From: Moniliella sp. 'wahieum'
Lineage: Eukaryota; Basidiomycota; Moniliellomycetes; Moniliellales; Moniliellaceae
Length of the DNA stretch: 64,000 nt
Assembly: GCA_003971905.1 (NCBI GenBank)
Contig: RSEE01000024.1
Span: 558,001 to 622,000, forward strand
Direction: 5' to 3'
The notes under the pieces were generated by a model. That model did no database searches, was not told where the DNA came from, and saw only the letters and a list, made by a program, of their open reading frames with translations. Shown here piece by piece: positions 1-10,612 of this stretch (position 1 is its first letter; each line of letters opens with the position of its first letter). Both the position numbers and the translations under genes were made by a program.

Positions 1-226
1 AGAGCCAGCCACTCGCAACGTGGAAATGGCGCGGGGCAGAGCCGATTACATAACCATTGTCTATGACCCCTTGCCTAGCATGCCTTCGGTTTGTCTATGC
101 AAAACACCGCACGTGCGCAGGGTGACCTCACCGGTGAGCGGTGGCAATGGGAGCATCATCGGTCAACGAAGGGTAGGTCGGTATTGGCGGGGACCGAAGG
201 GACAGAGGGCATGCCCCCCATTGCAG

Positions 227-1759
227 TTAGGGGAAAGACGGCTGGCCTGGCAGAAATGCATACTGTGGGCCTATGACTTGGGGCAATTGGTAGTGGTGCG
301 GAACCATAAATTCTTCCTCCATATCCTCATTCCGTCCTTCAGGGAAGAGAGCGGGGGGTTCGGCGATGGGTTGAAGACTAATTGAGGCAGAAAAGAGCCT
401 CGCCAGGGGATTGGAATGGAGCAGGGGTTGGGCACCAGGCCATGGGTCTTGTGGAATATGCTGGAGAATCCCTCCACCTCCCCCGATAGGAGCATCTGCT
501 GGCACCAGGTTTGGAGGTGTGAAGGCAGGAGGAACGGTGTGCTCACTTATAATTGACGTAACGACGAAGGAGCAACGTGGGCTGAAAGAACATCTGGTCA
601 AAAACCAACTCTGCATCGAGGACTCGAAAGGACCCTGCAGATCCCCCCCATATCATCCTAGTGTGGGACCACATGTCAGAAGCGACATTCCACTCAACCG
701 CATCCTGATTGGTAGAAACAGATGGGGGGGCATCGTGCGTGAGAAAAACAGGCTGGGGCTTATCCTGTGGGATAGGCAGATCTTTCTCCAAACGCAAGCT
801 GGCGAGGACAGTACTCTCAATATCTTCTTGGTCAGGCGGCATGATCTCTGATGGACCGCGCTCAAAGAGCGAGAGCTTCATACCCCGACCAAAACCACCG
901 CTATGGTCAGGCGTGGAACCCACTGTCTGGCATTCATGCTCCTGCTTCGCTGTCCAGGTTGATCCCGACACGGTGGACGAGGCAGGAGGGCGATTGGCCT
1001 AACGAGACAAATGCCAGGAAGGTGCGTTGAGTGGATCGTCAACTGCATGGCACGATCAGTGAGGGCTAGTGCGGCTAACCAAATGCAACCATCAAGAAAA
1101 AGAGAGGGTTGCACGAACCTTTGTCCCCCGACAGGCACGGCCAATCTGAGCCCGGAGCACGCCTTGGAAACGTGGCTTGTCTTCACCAGACCCAGGGCGG
1201 GGCGGCGCAGGAGGGTCCGCCTGGGGAGGGATGCACTCCCCCGTATTCAGGACGCAGGCTACTGAGATTCAGGCCAGTACCAATGGGTACGCGTCTCATA
1301 GCCGATTCTTGCGTCGACCGCATCGGATGCTCCCGTGCGCCTAAGCATGTGCATGCTCAATACGGGCACTTTGGTATTGGAGGCAACTAGTAGTAGATGG
1401 GCTTGTGCGACTGTGGTGGGGGAGACGGCTGGGCTGCTGCGGCGGGAAAAGGCATACCAGGCGTCGAGGAATTATGTTTGTGAGGGGCATCGCGCATCCC
1501 CTCTGGGCCCAACTGGAGGGGGGCGGAGGAAGACATGACGAGGGAAGTGACAGCAGCAGTAGCAGCCAGCAGATACCAGCCGCCTTGTCAGGCCTTGCTT
1601 GCCCGCACCCGTCCGTAGAACAACAGAAGAGAACAACAAGCTAGTACCTTTGACGTTTATAACAACCCAGCGCTCGCCTGTCCTGTTAAGATCCACGCTC
1701 CATGTGCTCATGTACGCAGTATTCCCGTGCAAGTTCTTCGCCACGCCTTCCATTTCCAT
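227..1759 (-). CDS. Unknown multi-exon protein
   Basis: I do not recognise this protein. Several minus-strand segments read as coding and are joined by plausible GT-AG introns. The first exon begins with ATG at 1759, encodes MEMEGVAKNLHG and ends at 1648 just before a GTACTA donor. A later exon (about 1190-1100) is proline-rich. A long exon from about 1005 to 547 includes GGFGRGMKLSLFERGPSEIM and ends at a GTGAGC donor. The last exon is rich in Pro, Gly and Leu and stops at 227-229. Between 1500 and 1200 the exon borders are unclear and may hide frameshifts. No domain, membrane segment or signal peptide is evident. The existence of a gene is fairly likely; the exact model is not. Confidence 0.4.
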
Positions 1760-2066
1760 ATCGATTGGTTAAGGGGTTACCGGTTACCGGTAATCGATAA
1801 TCACCGGTTTTAGGCCAGCCAGCCAACGCGGGGTAAATATGCCATGTGTTCTTCTCCCCACCTCCTTTCTCCGTCTCGCTGTCTTTCTCCGCATCTTCGG
1901 CAGAGCAGCCCGCACAGCTGTGTGACCGTCACCGTCGCCAGTCATATATCACCACTGATTAATGATAGTGGGCCCGGCCATGTCTTGAAGTAGCCCCTGC
2001 CACCCACGCAACCCCTCTTCTCCCCACCACCATCTCCCCCCCTCATCCACCACTCTTCGCTGCGCC
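1760..2066. other. Divergent intergenic region
   Basis: This is the shared upstream region of the minus-strand unknown gene and D-lactate dehydrogenase. It holds a GTTACCG heptamer repeat at about 1776-1790 and C/T-rich stretches just before the lactate dehydrogenase ATG, which is common for fungal promoters. No clear TATA box is seen. Confidence 0.4.
1776..1795. repeat. 7-bp tandem repeat (GTTACCG)
   Basis: Two and a half copies of GTTACCG, that is a CCGG core plus TTA. Related arrays of the same core are at 6863-6890 and 45580-45603. Confidence 0.6.
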
Positions 2067-3759
2067 ATGAGGCCGGCGATCGTGCGTTCTCTGCTGCCTC
2101 TCCGCGCGGGGCGTGCAGCCTCGGCCTTTGCCTGGGCCCCCGCGCGACTGCCCATCACACGCTCCATGCATACCAGCTTCTCCCCCCATACCGCTCCAGT
2201 CCCACCCTGCTCGCTACTGCCCTCGCCTTCGGCACGGCCCTTGGTGCCGGTGTGGTGTACTATTCGTCCCAGCCGGTGCGCATTCAACATGATCTTCTTT
2301 CTGCACTGGCTTCTCTCCAGGCCGCCCTGCGCCCAGATCAAGTCAGTGTTCGTGAAGGCGATATCGCCGCCCACGTGTCCGCATGGAGCTACGACGAGGC
2401 CTTTCCCCACGCCGCAGTTGTCTACCCGAGTCAACCGAGGAGGTGAGCAAGATTGTCAGGATCTGTGCGCAGCATGGTGTGCCAGTCACCCCCTACGCTG
2501 GTGGGACCAGCCTGGAATCTCAGACTTCTGCCCCCCATCCCGACGAAGATCCGCGGAGGAGCATTTGTGTCGACCTAGGGCGGATGCGAAAGGTACTCCG
2601 CCTCAGTGTTGGTGACGGCGATGTGACGGTACAAGCCGGGATGGGCTGGGAGGAGCTCAATACCTACCTACGAGAACAAAATACCGGTCTTTTCTTCCCC
2701 ATGGACCCGGGCCCCACAGCGCGGATTGGTGGAATGGCCGCCACCTCGTGCAGTGGCACCAATGCTGTTCATTTCGGAACGATGAACGGAAACTATGTAT
2801 TGTCTCTTGAAGTTGTCCTGCCGTCGGGGGAGGTGATCCAAACCCGATCTCGAGCGCGCAAAAGTGCCGCCGGCCCAGATCTGACCAAGCTTTTCATTGG
2901 CTCCGAGGGCACAATGGGGATCATCACATCTGCCACCTGCGTTTAGCTCCCGTTCGCCCTAACGCAGTGGCCGTCGCCTCGTTCGAATCGATTGACGAGG
3001 CCTGTGCAGCTGGCAACGCTTTGTTGGCGGCGGGGGTAACCCCGCAATGCCTTGAGCTGGTCGACACTGAATTTGCTCTGGCTATTAACCGGGCGATGGA
3101 GGCGGATCCCACCGAGAAACGACGCATGCCCGAAAAACCTAGTCTGTTTATCAAGTTTGTTGGAGCCAGCACGGCTCACCTGAAAGCGGACTGGGGAGTG
3201 GCCCACCCCTTGCTCAAAGCCCGGGGTGGAAGTGGGATCCAATATGTGGATGCACCACAAGCTATGGATGGCCTGTGGAGCATGCGCAAACTGGCACTCG
3301 TCTTTGTGCAGCAGTATCCTCTGTCTCCCTTTGCTGGGGACAACGACGATGACAAAGGGTCATGGCGATTTGTTGGGACGGACGTGTGCGTGCCGCTGAA
3401 GGAGCTGCCCATGCTCATCGCAAAGGCCAAGGCCGCCTTTTATGAGCGGGAGATCTACGCGCCCATCCTCGGCCATGTGGGCGACGGTAACTTCCATGCG
3501 GGACTCATGTGGCGGGAGGGAGACACGGACAAAGAACACAAGGTTCGGGAAATGCTTTCCCACCTTGTTCGGACCGCTCAGGAGCTGGGAGGGACGTGCA
3601 CGGGTGAGCATGGCGTTGGATTGGGCAAGCGCGAGTTTCTGCCTGCCGAACTCGGGCCGGGCACTGTCTCCCTCCTTCGGCAGTTCAAGATGCTGTTGGA
3701 CCCTCAACGTGCTCAACCCTGGCAAGCTTTTGCCGCCAAAAACGGATGCGGACGCTTGA
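2067..3759 (+). CDS. DLD1: D-lactate dehydrogenase (cytochrome), mitochondrial
   Basis: This FAD enzyme oxidises D-lactate to pyruvate and passes electrons to cytochrome c at the inner mitochondrial membrane. The Arg/Ala-rich N-terminus from ATG 2067 looks like a mitochondrial presequence and is followed by a hydrophobic segment. The FAD-binding part contains TPYAGGTSLE, FFPMDPGPTARIGGMAATSC, CSGTNAVHFGTMNG and LTKLFIGSEGTMGIIT. The C-terminal FAD-oxidase domain contains ILGHVGDGNFHAG and the family signature GEHGVGLGKREFL. The reading frame shifts at about 2184, 2431, 2942 and 3704, all in short C or T runs with no splice signals. The third falls in the conserved ATLRLAP stretch. The natural stop is TGA 3757-3759, after PGKLLPPKTDADA. 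Either the assembly has indels here or the gene is a recent pseudogene; I favour the first. Confidence 0.88.
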
Positions 3760-4148
3760 TGGGCAAGGTCTGGAAGCGATAAGCACGATTCGCGCTCAAC
3801 TCTGTACCCGGGACTCGGTGCGTACCCTGTACCCAACACAGCTACGTGTGTATGAGGAGGTAGAGGGTACAGTCCAGAGGGCCTTCTTTGGCCTTATACC
3901 CTGGCAGCAGCTCGCAACTAGTAACAGGTACAAAAAGTGGGTGACAGCATCGTGACTAGTGACTAGTGACTAGTGGTGACATCGGCCGAACCAGAGGGAG
4001 ATGGGATTCAAATTGCATGCAACATTGAAATCATGGCTGGCTGGGCGTTGGTTGACGCGGTGGCGGCGTCTGGGTCGGACAGCGAGCGTAGATGGTCGCC
4101 TAGGCGGCCACCGCCCCCTTGACGCTTATCTACCACTTGCTCAGGAGC
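3760..4148. other. Intergenic region
   Basis: Intergenic between D-lactate dehydrogenase and the DUF1748 gene. Apart from the GTGACTA array at 3952-3974 I see no coding or RNA signal. Confidence 0.4.
3952..3974. repeat. 7-bp tandem repeat (GTGACTA x3)
   Basis: Three perfect copies of GTGACTA, a CTAG core plus TGA. Single related sites recur near 4844, 22817, 43226, 45318 and 49151. Confidence 0.8.
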
Positions 4149-4485
4149 ATGTTCGGCAAGTTTTTCCACCTGCTCGTGGATGCTGCCCTAGTGTCCATGG
4201 TGCTAAGCGGGGTGCGCAGGACGACAGGCCTCTCCCCCTTGATTCAGCTGGTCCCCAACAAGGATGTACGCAACCTCTTGCGTGCCTACCTCGAGACGGG
4301 CGAATGGGTACGCTCCTCCCCCAGTCCTGGCGCCCCTTGCGGCTTCGTGGAACCTGTGCGCGCCCTGTACTGACACACGTGGGTTGGGTCAGATGATGGA
4401 CTTTACCATCGTATTCCTTGGCCGGTCACGTTACTTTGAGCGGAGGATTATGCCCCCTCCGCCCCCCCAAGTGGGGCGCGAGTAG
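4149..4485 (+). CDS. DUF1748 small membrane protein
   Basis: A protein of about 83 residues matching the small fungal DUF1748 family, which is thought to be mitochondrial. Exon 1 (4149-4307) starts MFGKFFHLLVDAALVSMVLS, a hydrophobic helix, followed by GVRRTTGL and then NLLRAYLETGEW. An 85-nt GT-AG intron (4308-4392) follows, in phase 0. Exon 2 continues with DFTIVFLGRSRYFERR, the conserved family ending, then a proline-rich tail to TAG at 4483-4485. The gene is intact with no frameshift. The family assignment rests on my recognition of the RRSTGL-like and LG-SRYFER motifs. The molecular function is not established. Confidence 0.75.
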
Positions 4486-5299
4486 CCCACACGTACTTCT
4501 GTCTTGTCATCGCCCTCGTCTTCGCCACCATTCTCCCGTCATTTTTTCTTCCTCAACCTTTACCCCGGCAGCATAACTTCCCCTTGGACGTCTTCGGGGC
4601 CTACCAGCCTGTGTGTTCCCGCCCCAAATCTTGTTTCTATTTCTACTCCCACAGAGCTCTGCCTGCTGTACTCCTGTACTTGACGCTTGAAGCTTGAAGC
4701 TTGAAGCTCGAAGCTCGAAGCCTGACTCATATTCAGCTGGGTTCTGAACAGGAAAAAAGCAATTCCGCTCGATAGGCTGCAGATGGGCAATACCAGTACA
4801 ACACCTATACTAGGACGCGGCGTTCTGTGAAATGAGACGATGTGACTAGTGACGCGGACTAGGGCATACTATCATGTGACGCGGTGACGCCCGACAGCAT
4901 TCTGACCCTCTGAGCTTGTGCGCGCCCGCCCCGGGTCTGGCCTTCGGCCAGGATGAACTGATGCACGTCGGCATCACGTGCTTCACGACCCGCCTCTTTC
5001 ACCGCCCTACGTCCACTTGCCTGGGCTGGCGGTTGTTGATTCCATGGTGGCGTCGAGTGGAATTGTTGAAGTGGGGTACATCTATAGGGCGGCCAACTTT
5101 AATTCCAACTCGCCGGCACCAGCACCAGCTTCCAGCCCATCCAGGCACACATTCCTCCTTCGGCCCCCACATACCCCCTCTTTATTTCGCTACGTCTTTC
5201 GAACAGTCCGCCTGCAAATTCTCGTTCTGAATGAGGTACACAACCCACAATTACCTCCCTCACCTCACCAATTTTCTCCCTCCTTCCCACCTTCCCGCG
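4486..5299. other. Intergenic region
   Basis: No gene is recognised. It contains the CTTGAAG array at 4686-4725 and a C/T-rich stretch before the next ATG at 5300. Confidence 0.4.
4686..4725. repeat. 7-bp tandem repeat (CTTGAAG/CTCGAAG)
   Basis: Three copies of CTTGAAG and two of CTCGAAG in strict 7-bp register, then a degenerate unit. The core is AGCT plus TGA or CGA. Similar arrays occur at 39294-39314 and degenerate ones near 9288-9330 and 38824-38848. Confidence 0.8.
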
Positions 5300-6615
5300 A
5301 TGGAGTCTCAAGTGAAGGAGGGCGGTAGGTGGAAGACGTTTTTGCTGGGTACGCCGCTGGGCCGGTTGCGCAAACCACCAGATTCTTGCGTCCCTTCCCC
5401 GCCATCGACGTCGCCACTTCCGCTATCCGCGTCTTCTCCAACCTTGATCTCAACCAAAGCTTCCCGTCCTTTCTCTTCGCTTTACTTTAAGCAGCCATTC
5501 CAGCATAGAGGACGGAAGGATTGCATCCATCATGGGCCCCACTCTGCCTCCTCCCTCTCCGTCTCGATACCTTTGAGTGAATCCTCTGCACCACCCCTAA
5601 CACTTGATATTCGTCCCAACACCTCACAGGCCCTCATCGATCCCCACTCTGCGGTCTTCCACGATATGGAAAATGACCCTGATTGGAAGGATCTGGTCCC
5701 TGTAATCCCCATTAGCCCTACGACCAACGAGCGTCGGTCCGGGCTTCCCTCTCCTCGACCTTGCCTGGCTCCACCAGCATGGTCGCCTCCATCTCACGGA
5801 ACAGCCTTCCGCCCACACGGGGAGAGAGGGTGCACACTCGCCGGGCCCTCTCCGAAACGGTACGCAGCGTGAAATCGGCTTTCTTTCCAAGCGAGCAAGA
5901 ACGTGCTCACCAACAGCGCTTGGCCCCCCCGTGTCACGACAGTGGGAGTGAAGCCCCCTTTCTTTGCGATGACGGGGAAGGAATTCTAGGAACACGTCGT
6001 ACACCGTCTGTGCCTGAACCGGTAGCCCTAAAGTCCATTCGACCCGAACTCAACACCAACGAAACGCACAACCCTCCAAGTCTGAAGGAGGAACACTGGC
6101 TCAAACGGAACATGTCTTGCAGCAACATGAATGTGCCGGCGGCCTCTACACCGGGAGTACAACCCGTGGAGCGGGCGTCATTGAGGGCAGATGTGTTTCT
6201 TCCGTGGAGAGAAAATGAGCAGGCGCGTCCTTCCTCTCGGGACCGGAAGATGGAGACCCCTTTGTCTCTCTCTCGAAGCGGCGAGGGTCCTCGTGCCGTC
6301 CACAGTTGTGAGGCCATGCGAGAACAAGCTAAGAGCAATCCGAATAAAGCTCGAAGTATTAGTCGAGAGAGGTACAGGTATAGCCTCGGTGCTGCAAGAA
6401 GGGGGAGCGATACATCCTGGCCTCAGAATGCTGTGGCCACAGACCGTGACGGCCACCGCCTCCATCGAGAGGCACGCAAGAACCCTCCCGCCTCTCTCTC
6501 ATCAGGCGCCGCTCATGCCCACGTGTTCATCAAGATGAACACGTCCCACGGGAACCTTGGCCGAAGAGGCAATGCAGTGCATCCTCTTCCCACAGGGACG
6601 AGGGCCGATTTTTGA
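5300..6615 (+). CDS. Unknown Ser/Pro/Arg-rich protein
   Basis: An apparently intronless gene for a protein of about 438 residues that I do not recognise. It starts at ATG 5300 (MESQVKEGGRWKTFL) and is low-complexity throughout, rich in Ser, Pro and Arg, with no membrane segment. One acidic patch reads HDMENDPDWKDLVPVIPI. The frame shifts once near 5740, inside the CCGGGC run; a single added G would join RRSG to ASLSSTLPGSTSMVA. After that the frame stays open to the TGA ending at 6615. SRS and RSRE-like pieces suggest a phosphorylated, disordered regulator, but that is only an inference. An upstream in-frame ATG at 5231 is possible but less likely. Confidence 0.5.
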
Positions 6616-7364
6616 ACCTTCGTCCCTTGAATGTATCTTCCTCCTTCCCACCTCTCGGTGGAGAGAAAGGAAGAGAAAGTTCTCGATTATCTATTTTCTT
6701 ATTCCCATCGTGACACCCAATGGTGACACCACTGTACTGCCATTGCAGAAGCAAAGGTAGCACCGCTACCGCTCGCTTCAGTATGTGACCAGTACTCCTG
6801 GCTCCTTATTGTCACAACAATCCTTGCACATACTGATTTCGGCAGCCGTCGTCCCATTGAGATAACCGCTAACCGGTAACCGGTAACCCCACCATCCGTC
6901 TACTATAGGCCACAAAAGAGAATGATTAATGAGGGTCGGATATACCTTGTGTGAGACAAGTACGCCAGGGCTCTCCATATTATGCGACAGAAAGGTTAGC
7001 AGCTAGTAGTGGCCTCTGGCGGCTTGTCGGCTGTGGTTCTTCGTGATCAAGCCTACCCTAGTTGTGCTTACGCGAGCTTCAGGCCATGATAATCGTGGTA
7101 GCAAAGCCTGATGAAAAAACCTCTCAACAGTGGAAACTTGCCCCGTGCGGGTCTTGGCAAGAAGGGGGGGCAGCACTGCCCCCATGCTGTGATGGGCGCG
7201 GTGCCGGAGGGGCGCGCCGGAGCAGCCGGCGCAGGTGATCGAATAATCAACACGACTAATAACCGAAGAGGAAGAGGCTGTGTCGGGGCTGGGCGATCAC
7301 CCCCTGGCTAACGCCAGCGGCAAGACATTGCCGGCCACCACCACCACACCCCCACCTGCCCCGC
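6616..7364. other. Intergenic region
   Basis: No gene is recognised. A four-unit TAACCGG array lies at 6863-6890. Confidence 0.4.
6863..6890. repeat. 7-bp tandem repeat (TAACCGG x4)
   Basis: Units TAACCGC, TAACCGG, TAACCGG and TAACCCC in 7-bp register; the core is CCGG plus TAA. Confidence 0.75.
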
Positions 7365-7706
7365 ATGTCCTATCCCGCCCCCCGAGCCGCCATCATCGTA
7401 CGGGGGGAAGGAAGCGCCTGGCACGCAGGGCGGGTACTACCCTCCCCCCAGCCAGCAGCAGGGCGCCTACGCGCCCCAAGGCTACTATCCCCCCAAGGCC
7501 CACAGGCAGGCTATCCCCCACAGGGTGGAGCCTACCCTCCGCCCCCCCAAGGATACTACCCGCCCCAGGGAGGCTATCCGCAGCAGCCTCCAGCCCCTGT
7601 ACACCTGCCCCAGCAGTCGCACACCCCTACTGCAAACGACTGTTGCTCGATGATTGCCACCAGTTTGCTCTGCTCGGCCTTCTGCACTCTCATCTCCAAG
7701 TGTTGA
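7365..7706 (+). CDS. GYPP-repeat small protein with Cys-rich tail
   Basis: An open frame of 113 codons from ATG 7365 (MSYPAP) to TGA 7706. The second half has GYPPQGG and GYYPPQGGYPQQPP repeats and ends CCSMIATSLLCSAFCTLISKC-like, a short hydrophobic Cys-rich tail resembling CYSTM-type membrane modules. Between about 7385 and 7490 the annotated frame loses the pattern, while another frame reads YGGKEAPGTQGGYYPPPSQQ and GAYAPQGYYPP. Two compensating one-base shifts, at about 7383 and 7492 in C runs, would give one continuous GYYPP-repeat protein. Proteins of this architecture are small tail-anchored proteins often linked to stress responses. The assignment is by architecture only. Confidence 0.55.
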   Translation: MSYPAPRAAIIVRGEGSAWHAGRVLPSPQPAAGRLRAPRLLSPQGPQAGYPPQGGAYPPPPQGYYPPQGGYPQQPPAPVHLPQQSHTPTANDCCSMIATSLLCSAFCTLISKC

Positions 7707-10315
7707 GGTCCGCACTCTGTTTGGTGTTGCTGGGAGGTGAGGAACATCGCTTCCCCCATCCATGTTCAGTTTCTTCCAAGCCTCTTTCTCCCAAGTCTAC
7801 AGTGCCGCCCTGCTGTTATCAATTCCCACCCGACAACGGGCTGATCGGGTCTGTGGGTTTGCCTTAGCCCCCGGGCCATACACAGCGCACCTTCTCTGTG
7901 CAAACTCCCAATCCAAGCTTGTTTGCTAAACTGCTTTCATGAGATGGTTATCGATGATTCCGCCATCGAACCACCTTGCATGCCCACCTCATATGGTTTC
8001 GGAAGCCTTGTCGGGAAAAGATGCCGAGCTGATCCCGTCCTGATCTGATTCCCATTGAGGCTATATATATGGCTCTAGACTCCAAGGTCTGCATGGAGGC
8101 AAGTGGAGTTTTGACTACTAATAATCAACGGGCCAATGAGCTTAATGAGCACCAAAAACCCTATATATATCCTACGCAGTGTTAGATGAACACCCCCCCG
8201 TCTAGGTCGAGTCGGAAGCGCTGTCCAACGGAGTACTGAGTGTACTGAATCCCCCTCCCTAAGTAAGCCGTCCACTCCCACCTCGCACCTCCGACCTGGA
8301 GGCCTCTGTCCAGAAGGGGATGGTGGACCCGGTGTGCGAAAAGCGCAAGTCGGCCACACTTATGTTGGAGAGGCAGGTGCGGGACCGCAGCGCCGCATTG
8401 ATCAGACCCGCACTTTCGCGCCGTTCAGGTGCGACACGAACGCATCTTGCCAATGCAGGCGAGACATAAGAGACTTAGCGCCAGACCCAGAGTCCGTTGC
8501 GGGGCAAGGACCCGCCGGTCTATGCAAAACGTCGGCTGGCGGCCGAACAGGATGTCCAGCAGCTTGCCCACCAACAAAAGGGGAACAAAGAGAAGGAGCG
8601 TGGAAACGAGGAGGAAGTGTCGGGATGGCAACGAGGAGACGCATGCTCCTCTGAATGAACCACACAACCATCTCCTCTCACTTCCCCTTAACACGCACTG
8701 CGCTGTGGCGGAGGGCATTCCCCGCGGGCCAGTGGGTAGCCACGGTAAGGTCCGCTCTCACGTATTCACCGCCGGGTCGAAGATACCTCTGTTGTGTGCC
8801 AAGGACAGTGGAAGGTAGCAATGGTGGGACATGGAAAAAGGTTGGGTGGACAACATGGCCAACAACCCAAAAACCATTACTCAGGCGCTCAGGCCAAAAG
8901 TCGCTGCGGTATGTAAGGCAGAAGCCTGCATCGGCTAATTCAGTTGTACTTGAACGTTTTGAACTTGACAGTGGTGAGATTGGTCATGGGCGTGGGCGAT
9001 TGTTTGGATCGTCGGTTTGAGCGTCTGGATGGTCGGCTTGATATTGCTTCAATGTGGCCAACTTTTCAGTGATGATCGCAAGAGCCCATTGCCCATCGGT
9101 CATCGATCGGTCGCACCGCCGGCGTCATTGGTGTTGACGACTTGATAGACAATTGGGACGTTAAATTTCAAACCAGACTACTAGTCGCGCGTGAACCTTG
9201 TGATCTCCCCCGCCCCACGTGAGCCGTTTTTGCGGGCTATAGCCTGTTATAGCAGGCTGTAGGATTTTTTGTTTGTAGATCGCTGGAAAAGCTTGAAGCT
9301 CGGACCGGATCATCTGCTTGAAGCTTCAATGGTCGGAATCAACTTAAACGTTGGAAGCTTTATTTCGAAACGAGGTCTGAGGGCCTGAGGACGGAAGGCC
9401 TTGACGTGCGAGAATGACAGACACGGAGGATGTCAGCGCGGCGCGTTTTTTTTTTGTCCGGAGGTGAATCAGACTGGCAAGTTGACTTGTTGACAAGAGT
9501 TCTGGCAAGTGCGGCTGGCAGGAACCGGGGCAACCGGTAACAGATGACCCAAGGTGCTAGTGTAACGACGCGTAACGATGGTGCTGGTAGCCAGGAGCAC
9601 AGAGTTAATGACCACAGGGGAGCTTATACTTATACGCCTCACGCTTCGAAGGCAACCATTCATAATAGCTTGTCTGTGTCAAATGTCGATGCCGATGATC
9701 GATGATTGGTATGATCCGGTGACAGCACGGGACCGTGCGGAGCGACGGCAGAGGAACGGCGTAGCAAACGTAATGGACAGCCTGTCACCATGCCCACTTG
9801 TCAACCGCGAAAACAAATACCACCGTTGTCAGCGCGCACCGTGGCGGCGCCTCAGCGGCGCTGAGCCAGTGATACACGATCGCTGATGGCTGGTTACTTG
9901 CAGGCTTCGCGAACGAACCATCAGCGATGGGATCGATGGCCAGCGCCCAGCGCCCAGGTGACCGGTGACCATCGTCGAGGCTGTCGCATCCGGGCAGTGT
10001 GACTCCAACAACGTCACGGCACGGCACACTGCCGCCCTGCTGACCCCCTGAGTGCCGGCTGGATCGGGCACGCAGAGTGGCAGACGCACCCGGCCGCACC
10101 GCGCCTGTCATCGGTCCGCTCCAGCAAAACTTTGGGCCAACCGCCCGATGCGAACTGGCCAAGGCGGGCTGAGACTGCCCCCCTGCGTGTCTGCTGAGTC
10201 AACCCTTCTCAGTAATGCTCCTCGCTCCCTCATATATCCCCTGTACTTCTCCGCCCGACGCAAGTTCTGCCTTTCTTTCTCCCCACCACTACTGCTCCCT
10301 CCTCAGGTGCTCGCC
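7707..10315. other. Long intergenic region
   Basis: About 2.6 kb without a recognisable gene. It holds a T10 run at 9446-9455 and degenerate GCTTGAAG repeats at 9288-9330. Open frames in it are short, overlap on both strands and show no known motif. Confidence 0.35.
10232..10237 (+). promoter_or_regulatory. Possible TATA element
   Basis: An ATATAT motif about 79 nt upstream of the ATG at 10316, in a C/T-rich region; the position is plausible for a fungal TATA box. Confidence 0.35.
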
Positions 10316-10612
10316 ATGTCCTCTTCTTCCTCGCTTGCCATGCTCCTTGCCTTCTTCGTGCTGTGCGTAGCGCTCTTCAGCACGCCTGTCCTCGGCGCGC
10401 CCGAGGGTGTTGCCCAGGCTGCCGACACGCATGTGTACACCAAGCGTCACATCCCACCTGCTGGTATCGCCACCCTTTCTGTCGGTCTTCCCATCTCGGT
10501 CATCCCCGTGGGCGGCGCCATCATTGTCATTGGCTACCAACACATGAAGCAGTCTCGCAACCCTCAGCCTGAGGAGGTCAAGGACGAGGAGCAGGAATTG
10601 CAAGAGGCTTGA
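10316..10612 (+). CDS. Small secretory-pathway membrane protein
   Basis: An intact gene for 98 residues. The N-terminus is a typical signal peptide (Ser-rich start, then LAMLLAFFVLCVALF, with likely cleavage after VLG). A Lys-Arg pair in HVYTKRH could be a Kex2-type processing site. A second hydrophobic segment, GIATLSVGLPISVIPVGGAI, is followed by VIGYQHMKQSR and a strongly acidic C-terminal tail (EEVKDEEQELQEA). The arrangement predicts a single-pass type I protein with a short cytosolic acidic tail. I do not recognise the family. TGA is at 10610-10612, and a possible TATA element lies 79 nt upstream. Confidence 0.6.
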   Translation: MSSSSSLAMLLAFFVLCVALFSTPVLGAPEGVAQAADTHVYTKRHIPPAGIATLSVGLPISVIPVGGAIIVIGYQHMKQSRNPQPEEVKDEEQELQEA

